From an uncultured Burkholderiales bacterium (GTDB lineage: Bacteria; Pseudomonadota; Gammaproteobacteria; Burkholderiales; Burkholderiaceae), in contig CALBEV010000098.1 of assembly GCA_937891045.1 (NCBI GenBank), positions 1 through 31,847 on the forward strand: a stretch of DNA of 31,847 nt, in the 5' to 3' direction. A model generated the notes under the pieces. It was given only the letters and a program-made list of their open reading frames with translations, made no database searches and was not told where the DNA came from. The translations under genes were made by a program, and so were the position numbers. This document shows, piece by piece, positions 8,655-17,700 of this stretch (positions within the stretch are counted from its first letter, which is position 1; each line of letters starts with the position of its first letter).

Positions 8655-9631
8655 GCCTTCAAAGCCTCTTGCGCCAGCTTGGCCACTTCATGCGCCGGGC
8701 GGTCTTTCAGGCGGTGGTCGCTCCACACCTGCCGCCAACGTCTGGCACCCGGCTGGCCGTGGCGCAGCCCCAGCATGTGGCGGGACACCGCGAACCAGCC
8801 CACACCTTGGCGGGCCTGCAAACCCATGTAGCGCACCATCTGGTTTTCCACCTCGTCGCGATCCAGTGGCGCAGAAGCCAAGCCCATCAGCGCATCCCAT
8901 TCGCTTAAGAACCAAGGCCGGTGGTAGGCCTCGCGCCCGACCATCACACCGTCCAATGCAGACAAGTGCTCTGAAATCTGCGCCTCGGTGGTGATGCCGC
9001 CGTTGATGACAAATTCAAGCGTTGGAAAATCGGCTTTCAGGCGCAGCACCCACTCGGGCTTCAAGGGGGGAATCTCGCGGTTTTCTTTGGGTGACAAGCC
9101 TTGCAGCCAGGCATTGCGGGCATGCACGATGAAATGCTGGCAACCCGCTTGAGCCACGGTGCCCACAAAATCGCGCACAAAGCCGTAGCTCTCGCCACGG
9201 TCCAGCCCAATGCGGTGCTTCACCGTCACTGGCACATCCACCGCGTCGCGCATGGCCTTGACGCCATCAGCCACCAGCTGCGGCTCCGCCATCAAACAGG
9301 CCCCAAAAGCACCGCGCTGCACCCGCTCGGAGGGACAGCCGCAATTGAGGTTGATTTCTTGGTAGCCCCATTGCGCGCCCAGCTTGGCGGCTTGCGCCAA
9401 ATCGGCGGGTTCGCTGCCGCCCAGTTGCAGCGCCACGGGCTGCTCTTCGGGGTTGAAGTCGAGGTGCCTAGGCACATCGCCGTGGATGAGCGCGCCGGTG
9501 GTGACCATCTCGGTGTAGAGCAGCGCGTGGCGCGACAACAAGCGGTGGAAGTAGCGGCAGTGCCGATCGGTCCAGTCCATCATCGGGGCCACCGACAGCG
9601 AGCCAGAGCGCGGGTTAAAGTCTTTAGGCAT
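8651..9631 (-). CDS. dusA: tRNA-dihydrouridine(20/20a) synthase DusA
   Basis: DusA is an FMN- and NADPH-dependent enzyme that reduces U20/U20a in the tRNA D-loop. The 326-residue protein from the ATG at 9631 begins MPKDFNPRSGSLSVAPMMDWTDRHCR, which aligns with the DusA N-terminus. It has LYTEMVTTGALIHGD, VALQLGGSEP, the catalytic-cysteine motif NCGCPSERVQ (Cys99), the phosphate and FMN binding segments VINGGIT and GVMVGREAYHRPW, and SPKENREIPPL typical of DusA. In-frame ATG (9670) and TTG (9685) codons upstream would lengthen it; none of the three has a clear Shine-Dalgarno. I chose 9631 for its match to the family. It is followed by the EamA gene through an ATGA overlap. Confidence 0.94.
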   Translation of the reverse strand: MPKDFNPRSGSLSVAPMMDWTDRHCRYFHRLLSRHALLYTEMVTTGALIHGDVPRHLDFNPEEQPVALQLGGSEPADLAQAAKLGAQWGYQEINLNCGCPSERVQRGAFGACLMAEPQLVADGVKAMRDAVDVPVTVKHRIGLDRGESYGFVRDFVGTVAQAGCQHFIVHARNAWLQGLSPKENREIPPLKPEWVLRLKADFPTLEFVINGGITTEAQISEHLSALDGVMVGREAYHRPWFLSEWDALMGLASAPLDRDEVENQMVRYMGLQARQGVGWFAVSRHMLGLRHGQPGARRWRQVWSDHRLKDRPAHEVAKLAQEALKA

Positions 9632-9670
9632 TGAAAACAGGCGTCTCAGCCACCCTGTTCCCCGCCGCAT

Positions 9671-9787
9671 GAAGCCAACGGACAACCCACAAGCGATTCA
9701 AACTGAATACCAAATAAAGCATTTGCAAAATAATTTTCAAGTTTTCTCGGCTGGTGTCGAGAGTTGATAACCCATCGTGGAATTCAT
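9671..9787. promoter_or_regulatory. AT-rich divergent promoter region between dusA and the tpsB gene
   Basis: This short, AT-rich gap must hold the promoters of dusA (minus) and of the two-partner secretion pair (plus). It contains an imperfect palindrome at 9723-9740 (TTGCAAAATAATTTTCAA). I could not place convincing -35/-10 pairs on either strand. Confidence 0.3.
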
Positions 9788-11701
9788 GTGAACAACGATA
9801 TTTTGCCCCTCTTCCGCCCCCAGCCTCGGGGTTGGCCTGTCGCCAAAGCGATGTCAGGCAGCTTGCTCGCGACCCTGGTGGTTGGTCTGCTGCCTGTGCC
9901 AAGCGCCGCTGCTGATCAACAAGTGGCGATCAGCACGGTGGATGACCGCGCCAACTGGGTGCAGTTCCCCCCGCCCAAGCCCAAACCCGTGCAAGCCGAC
10001 CGCGACAGCGTCGCCCCGAAACCGGCTGAAGCGACCAAACCAACAGAAGCCGCCAAACCCGTTGAAGCTGCCAAGCCACCCGAAGCGGTCAAACCCATTG
10101 AAACCGCTAAACCACTTGAAGCTGGCAAACCTGTTGAAGCAGCCAAGCCCGCCGATGTGCCGCGTGTGGCGAATCAGGCCGAGGTGGGCATTGAATTGGT
10201 GGGCTTTTTGTTTGTCGGCAACCAAGCCATCAGCAGCACCGAATTGGGCCAGGCCTTGGCGGGCCAGTTGGGCATGAAATCCAACTTGGCCGAGTTTGAA
10301 AAAATCGCCGAAGAAGTGACCCGCTATTACCGCCAACGCGGCATCCTTGCGCGGGCTGATTTGCCGCAACAAGAATTGAGTGCGGGTGTGCTGCGGGTCA
10401 ACATCACCGAGGCGAAATTTGGCGGTGCGGTGATGGACGACCCGAGTGGCGCTTTGAAAGCCTCAGACCATTTGGTCAAGCTCATTGAACGCCGTCAGCC
10501 CGTGGGCCAAACCGTCAACCTGCAAGCCTTGGAATCCGCCTCGTTGCTGGCCGCTGAACTGCCGGGCGTGAAAACCCAAATCAGTTTGCAGCCCGGCGCC
10601 AACGCTGGTGAATCCGTGGCGCTGGTGCAGGTGATGCGCAGCAAAGAAAAAGAAGTGCAAGTGGACTTGGACAACCACGGCTCGCGGGCGGTGGGTGCGT
10701 CTCGGCAATCGCTGATCTTCAAGCTGAACAATCCCGGCAACCGGGGCGACAACATCACGGCGAACCTGCTCAACAGCGAAGGCGTGAAATACGGCAAGCT
10801 GCTCTACAGCTTGCCAGTGGGCGACAACGGTTGGCGCTTGGCCACCTATGGTTCGGCCATGCACTACAGACTGATCACGCCCGACTTCAAGTCTTTGCAA
10901 GCAGAAGGGCCTTCGACGACGCTGGGCATGGCCTTGAACATCCCCGTGGAAAGAACCGAGAACCAGCAAATCAATCTCAACATCGCTGGGGACTGGAAGC
11001 AGTACCGCAACGATGTGGTCGGTCAAACCATCTCCAGATACAGCGGACAAGCCCTGACCTTGTCGCTGGAAGCTGCCGGGCAAGACCCCTTGTCGCCTTG
11101 GCAATACCGCAGCAACGCAGCCTGGGTGCTGGGCTATCTGGATTTGAGCAACTCCACCTCAGAACATATTCAAGGTGATGCGCTCACCGCGAAAACCGCT
11201 GGTCATTTCCAGCGCTGGCGTTTGAGCCATATGCAGCGCTATGCCATCAACGACCGTCAAGCCGTGCTGGGGCAATTCCAAACCCAATGGGCGAACAAGA
11301 ATTTGGACGGTGCCGAAAAACTCTACTTGGGCGGTGCCCAAGGCGTTCGCGCCTACCCAGCCAATGAGGCGGGGGGCAGTTTGGGCAACTTGTTGAACTT
11401 GGAGTATCAACACCAACTGCCTGTGGGCAACAACAAGCTGACGCTGGCTGGGTTTTACGATTGGGGTGACGTCACCATCAACAAAGACAGCGCCTACACC
11501 AGCGCTTTGAACCACTACCAGTTGCAAGGCGCAGGCTTGTGGATGGGCAGCAGTGTGCAATCGGGCTTGGGCCAAACCGAGCTCAAATTGACTTGGGCAC
11601 GGCGCATCGGTCACAACCCGAATGCCAACAGCAGTGGTCTGGACCAAGATGGCAGCTTGGTCCTGGACCGCTATTTGTTCAACCTCAACCATGCGTTCTG
11701 A
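9788..11701 (+). CDS. Two-partner secretion outer-membrane transporter, TpsB/FhaC/ShlB family
   Basis: TpsB proteins are outer-membrane barrels that export their TpsA partner across the outer membrane (type Vb secretion). From the GTG at 9788 the protein has 637 residues. Residues 1-41 are a signal peptide with an extended basic N-region (core SGSLLATLVVGLLPVPSAAA). Residues 81-122 are seven Lys-Pro hexads. POTRA domain 1 is about 135-211 (VGFLFVGNQAISSTELGQAL to VLRVNITEAKFGG), a second POTRA-like part about 212-290, and the barrel about 290-637, ending in Phe as outer-membrane proteins do. The conserved loop-6 motif appears as GGAQGVRAYP, the Gly of VRGY replaced by Ala. The GTG was chosen over TTG 9764 because GTGGA lies upstream; ATG 9850 would lose the basic N-region. 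The tpsA gene follows after one base. Confidence 0.9.
   Translation: MNNDILPLFRPQPRGWPVAKAMSGSLLATLVVGLLPVPSAAADQQVAISTVDDRANWVQFPPPKPKPVQADRDSVAPKPAEATKPTEAAKPVEAAKPPEAVKPIETAKPLEAGKPVEAAKPADVPRVANQAEVGIELVGFLFVGNQAISSTELGQALAGQLGMKSNLAEFEKIAEEVTRYYRQRGILARADLPQQELSAGVLRVNITEAKFGGAVMDDPSGALKASDHLVKLIERRQPVGQTVNLQALESASLLAAELPGVKTQISLQPGANAGESVALVQVMRSKEKEVQVDLDNHGSRAVGASRQSLIFKLNNPGNRGDNITANLLNSEGVKYGKLLYSLPVGDNGWRLATYGSAMHYRLITPDFKSLQAEGPSTTLGMALNIPVERTENQQINLNIAGDWKQYRNDVVGQTISRYSGQALTLSLEAAGQDPLSPWQYRSNAAWVLGYLDLSNSTSEHIQGDALTAKTAGHFQRWRLSHMQRYAINDRQAVLGQFQTQWANKNLDGAEKLYLGGAQGVRAYPANEAGGSLGNLLNLEYQHQLPVGNNKLTLAGFYDWGDVTINKDSAYTSALNHYQLQGAGLWMGSSVQSGLGQTELKLTWARRIGHNPNANSSGLDQDGSLVLDRYLFNLNHAF
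10028..10153 (+). repeat. Seven 18-bp tandem repeats coding for a Lys-Pro hexad linker
   Basis: Seven in-frame 18-bp units encode E(A/T)xKPx: EATKPT, EAAKPV, EAAKPP, EAVKPI, ETAKPL, EAGKPV, EAAKPA (residues 81-122 of the TpsB protein). They lie between the signal peptide and the first POTRA domain. The DNA copies differ at several positions, so the tract is not a recent simple expansion. Confidence 0.9.
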
Positions 11702-11702
11702 C

Positions 11703-14700
11703 ATGAAACAAGTCCACCGCCACACCACCTTGGTTTCGTGCCTGGCCTTGTTGGGGCTGCAATTGCATGCACAAACACCCCCCGTGGCCAGCAGCGCCTT
11801 GCCGCAAGGTGCCAACCTGGTGTCAGGGCAAGCCACAGTGACGCAAACCGCACCGAATGCTTTGTCAATTGGGCAAACCAGCAACCGCGCGGTGCTGGAC
11901 TGGAACAGTTTCAACATTGGCAGCCAAGCCTCGGTGCAATTCAACCAACCCAATGCCAACGCTGTGGTGTTGAACCGGGTGCTCGATACCAACCCGAGCC
12001 AAATTTTGGGCCGCCTGAGCGCCAATGGCCAGGTGTTCATCAGCAACCCTGCCGGTGTGTTGTTTGGCCCCACAGCCCAGGTGAATGTGGCCGGTTTGGT
12101 GGCCACCACGCAAGCGATTTCCAACGAGGATTTCAATCAATTTGGCGCAGCCCTGGCCGTCAACGGCCAGCAAGGCGCGGTGGTGAACCAAGGGCAGATC
12201 ACCGCGGCCTTGGGTGGCTACATTGCTTTGCTGGCCCCCGAGGTGCGCAACGAAGGCGTGTTGCTGGCGCGTGAAGGCACAGTGGCCTTGGCTGCGGGCT
12301 CGAAAACCATTTTGCAATTCGCCGACAGCAAGCTGGTGTCGGTGTTGGTCGAGCAGTCCGTGATGGACGCCTTGGTGGTCAACAAGCAAGTCATTCGGGC
12401 CGATGGCGGCTTGGTGATCTTGTCGGCTCGCAGCGCGAATGCCATTTTGGGCAGCGTGATTCAGCAAAGCGGCACGATTGAAACCCTGTCCTTGGTCAGT
12501 CGCGAAGGCCGCGTGTTTTTGGATGGCGGCACGCAAGGTTTGGTCGACATGAGTGGCCAGATCAGCGCCGCCGGTGTGGACGCAAACACCAAGGGTGGCG
12601 AGGTGGTGGTGACCGGCGACAAAGTCACCCTGTCGGCGCAAGCGCGGGTCGATGCCAGTGGCCAAGCCGGTGGCGGCAAGGTCTTGATCGGTGGCGACTG
12701 GCAAGGCCAGAACCCGCTGATTCGCCAAGCCAATGAAGTGATCGTGAAACCGGGCGCTGTGCTGAATGCATCCGCGCTGAACAAAGGCAACGGCGGCACC
12801 GTGGTGGTCTGGTCCAACATCCGCAACACCCAAGGCAGCACCCAGGTGCAAGGCCAGTTGCTGGCGCGGGGTGGCGCCTTGGGCGGCGACGGCGGCCGCA
12901 TTGAAACCTCGGGCCACCAGCTGAACACCAACGGCGTGCAAGGCGACGCCAGTGCACCCGCAGGCCAAGCAGGCACTTGGTTGTTTGACCCCTGGAACGT
13001 CGAAATCACCTCGGCCAGCGTGAACAACAACGAGAGCAGCGGCACCTGGACGGCCAGCGGCAGCAGCTCGACGATTGCCAACACCGCCATCAACAGCTTG
13101 CTCGAAGCGGGCACCAATGTGGTGGTCAGCACCACGGGCATCGGCACGGAAGCAGGCAACATCACGGTCAGTGCGCCCATCACGCGCAGCACCAGCACCG
13201 GCTCGGCCAACCTGACTTTGAATGCCGACAACAACATCATCATCGGCAGCGCGGTCAACATCAGCGGCAGTGGTTCGAACCTGAACCTGAACGCCGGTGG
13301 CACCGGCGGGGTGGCCCTGAATGCCGCCGTGACGGTGGACACCTTGAACGTGAGCGTGCCCGGCGCTGGCACGGTGACGCAATCGGCGGCGATGGACGTG
13401 AACAACCTGAAATTGGTGGGCACCGGCTCGGCCGTGGCTTTGAACCACACCAGCAACCGCATTGGCACACTGGCGGCCAATGTGAACACCCTGGGGCTGG
13501 TCAGCACCACCGGGGCCAATTTGTCCGACCCCTATGGCACCGGTTTGTACATCGGCACCGTGGCGGGCTTGAATGGCGTTACCGCTGTCGGTGATGTGAA
13601 CATCGCGGTGCGCGACGGCAATTTGTTTGTCAATCAAAACATCGCCACCAGCAGCACAAATGTCACGGCCTTGGTGTTGAACGCGGGTGCCGACTTGGCT
13701 GTGGGTGCCTACACGGGCGCCACCAGCAGCGTCAACCCCTATGGCTTCAACATCATTTTGGGCACCGGCAAAACCATCACCATGGGCAGCGGCGCAACCG
13801 GCAAGCTCTACAGCGGTTCGGTGGCTGGCAGTGGCCTGGCCTTGAGCACCTACGTGGGTTCAGGCAGCGGCAAGTTTCGCTACAACAGCAATGCCACGAC
13901 CACGAATTACAGCCAAGCCTTGGGCACCGGCTTGAACCTGATTTACCGCCAAAACCCGCAACTGAGCATCAGCTCGAGCAGCCGCAGCATCACCTATGGG
14001 GCCAGCTTCAGCGCCCTCACCCCCACGGTGTCGGGCCTGGTCAATGCCGACACCACAGGGCTGGCGTTGCAAGGCTTGAGCGAAAGTTTGACCGGCAACA
14101 GCACGTCCACCCAGGGCTACACGAAAGCGGGCAGCTACGCCATCACACCGTCCGCTGTCAGCCTGTTGGGCTACGGCACCAGCAGCAGCAACGGCACCCT
14201 GACTGTGACGCCCAAAGCCTTGACCGTGACCGCCTTGGTGACCGATGCCAACAACAAGGTGTATGACGGCACGGCCGCCGCGACCTTGCAACTGAGCACC
14301 AACAAGTTTGACAACGATCTGGTGACCGCCGTGCCCAGCAGCGCCTTCTTTGCCAACAAAAATGTGGGCACCGGCAAGACCATCACGGCCACCGGCTTGA
14401 GCCTGACCGGCATCGACGCGGCCAACTACAGCCTGAGCAGCACCACTGCCGCTTCCACCGGCAACATCACTGCCAAAGCCCTGAGCCTGAGCTATGCCGG
14501 TGTGAACAAGGTGTATGACAGCACGGCCATCGCCACCGTCACCGTGACCGATGACCGGGTTGCTGGGGATGTGTTGACCATCGGCCGCACCGCCGTGTTC
14601 AGCGATAAAAATGTGGGCACCGGCAAAACCGTCACGGTGTCGGGCGCAGCCTTGTCGGGCACCGACAGCGGCAACTACAGCCTGAGCAGCACGACCGGCA

Positions 14701-17700
14701 GCACCACCGCCGACATCACCCAGCGCACCCTGACCATCAGTGGCATCACCGGGCCCAGCCGCGCTTACGACGGCTCCACCACCGCCACACCGAACACCTC
14801 GGCCATTGTTTACAGCAACAAGGTCAGCGGCGACAGCCTGAACCTGAGCACCAGCAGCGGCGTGTTCACAGACAGCAAGGACGTGGGCACCAACAAGCCC
14901 ATCAGCTTGACCAATGTGTACACCGGCACCGATTTGGCCAACTACAACGTGGTGGACCAAACCAGCACCACCGGCTCGGTCACACCGAAAACGCTGACGG
15001 CTACTTTGACAGCCAGCAACAAGGTCTATGACCAAACCACGGCAGCCACAGCCACGATTGGCAGCATCACCGGTTTGGTCGGCAGCGAGACCGTCACCGC
15101 CACCGGCACCTCGACTTTCAACACCAAAAATGTGGGCACTGGCAAAACCGTGACCGTCAACAGCGTGGTCTTGGCCAACGGCACCAACGGTGGCGTGGCC
15201 AGCAACTACAGCTTGGCCAACGGCTTCACGACCACGGCCAACATCACGGCCAAAAGCTTGTCGGTCACCGCGGCGGCCAACAACAAGGCTTATGACGGCA
15301 CCGCCACCGCCACCTATGTGCTCAGCAGCGACCAGTACCTGACCGACCTGTTGACCATCACCGGTACCACCGGTTTGTTCAGCGACAAAAACGCAGCCAA
15401 CGGCAAAACTGTGAGCGTGGGTGGCATCGCCGTTTCGGGCACGGATGCCAACAACTACAGCTCGGTCAACACCACCACCACGACCACCGCCAACATCACG
15501 CCCAAGGCCTTGACCGCCAGCGTGACCGCGCCTAACAAAACCTATGACGGCAACACCACCGCCACGCCCACACTGAGCATCACCAGCGGCTTGGTGGGGG
15601 CTGAAACCGTGGCCGCCACCGGCATCGCCAGCTTCAATTCCAAAAATGTGGCGAATGCCAACACGGTCACGGTCAACACCACCAGCTTGGCCGATGGCAG
15701 CAACGGCGGCTTGGCCACCAACTACAGCTTGGCGGCGGGTCAAACCGTGGCCGCCTACATCACGCCCAAGGCCTTGACCGCGACCGTGGCCGCGCCGAAC
15801 AAAACCTACGACGGCACCACCACCGCCACGCCCACATTGACCATCAATCCCGCTGGTTTTGTGGGTACAGAAACCGTGACGGCCACTGGCACGGCCACGT
15901 TCAACACGAAAAATGTGGCCACCGCCAACCTGGTGACGGTGAACACCACCACCTTGGCCAATGGCACGAACGATGGCGTGGCCAGCAACTACAGCTTGGC
16001 CGCGGGCCAAACCGTGGCGGCCAGCATCACGGCACGCGCCATTGCCGTCAATGCCCCCACCGTCACCAAAATTTACGACGGCAGCAGCAGCATCACGCCG
16101 TCGATCGCCACCATCAACCCCTTGTTGCCCACCACAGCGACCGGCAGCAGCTTGGGCACCTCTGACGCCATCACGGCCAGCGACTTGGCCTATGCCAGCG
16201 CCCGCGCAGGCACCAGCAAAGTGGTGAATGCCTCGAACCTGGTGATCCGCGACAACAGCGGCGCGGGTGAGGTGATGAACAGCAACTACACCATCACCTA
16301 CAACGCCAACAACGCCAGTGTCATCACACCAAAAACGCTGACAACCACCCTCACCAACACCGGTGTCACCAAGGTCTACGACGCCACCACCGCAGCCCCC
16401 AGCGGCTTCACGCCCAGCTACAGCTGGTCGGGCTTCATCAGCGGCGACACTGCCGCCACCTTGAGCAACACCTCCTCGGCTTACAACACCAAAAACGTCA
16501 GCACGGCGAACCAAGTCACGGTCAGTGGCTTGGCGATCACAGCGGTCACCGGCAGCAACAGCAGCGCTGCCACCGACTACCAGTTGGACAGCACCAGCAA
16601 AACCGTCGCGGCCACCATCACCCCAGCCACCTTGACCCCGACCCTCTCGAACACCGGTGTGACCAAGGTGTATGACGCCACCACCGCTGCACCGACAGGC
16701 TTCGCCCCCACCTACACCTGGTCCGGCTTGGTCGCAGGTGACAGCGCCGCCACGCTCAGCAGCACGTCCTCCAGCTACAACAGCAAGAACGTCAGCACCG
16801 CCAACCAACTCACCGTGAATGGCTTGGCCATCACGGGCATCACCGGCAGCAACAGCAGCTTGGCGACGGACTATGTGCTGAACGCCAACAGCAAAACCGT
16901 GGCGGCCAGCATCACGCCGAAAACCATCATCGCCAACATCAGCAACACGGGTGTGAGCAAGGTCTATGACGGCAGCGATGCCGCACCAACGGGATTTGCA
17001 CCCACCTACACCTGGTCGGGCTTGGTGGCAGGCGACACCGGTGCTGCAGTTGGCAACGGCGGAATGGCCTACAACAGCCCACGGGTGGCCTTGGCCAATC
17101 AAATCACGGTGAGTGGCATGACGCTCTCCAGCATCGTCGGCAGCAACAGCAGCTTGGCCGGCGACTATGCGCTGGACACGAACAGCAAAACCGTGGCGGC
17201 CTCCATCACCGCCAAAACCTTGACACCGTCCGTGAGCAACACCGGGGTCACCAAGGTGTATGACGGCATCACCGATGCGCCTTCGGGCTTCACACCCACC
17301 TACACCTGGTCAGGCTTCATCAGCGGTGACACCGCCGCTGCGTTGACCAACACGGGCTCGAGCTACAACAGCAAAAACGTGGTCGCGGCAACGACGGTGA
17401 CCGTCAATGGCTTGGCCCTGACAGGCAGCATCACCGGCAGCAACAGCAGCGCCTTGTCCGACTATGCGTTGGACGCCACGGCCAAACCCGTGGCAGCCAC
17501 CATCACGGCCAAAGCCCTCACGGCCACGGCAACCGCCGCGAGCAAAACCTATGACGGCACCAACGCGGCCACCCCCGTGCTGAGCATCACCAGCGGCTTG
17601 GTGGGCACCGAAACCGTGACCGCCACAGGGACCGCCAGTTACAACAGCCAAAACGTCAGCACCGCCAACCTGGTGACCGTCAACACCACCAGTTTGGCCA

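Noticed and set aside
11865..13637. Antisense frame of 590 codons opposite the TPS secretion domain
   Set aside because: The plus-strand frame carries the recognisable TPS domain; the antisense product is His/Gln/Ala-rich and featureless.
13860..17102. Antisense open frame of 1080 codons on the minus strand inside the tpsA repeats
   Set aside because: It is a mirror of the repetitive, codon-biased tpsA coding strand. Its product is low-complexity Gly/His/Ala/Val-rich without domains, and the plus-strand frame has clear domain structure.
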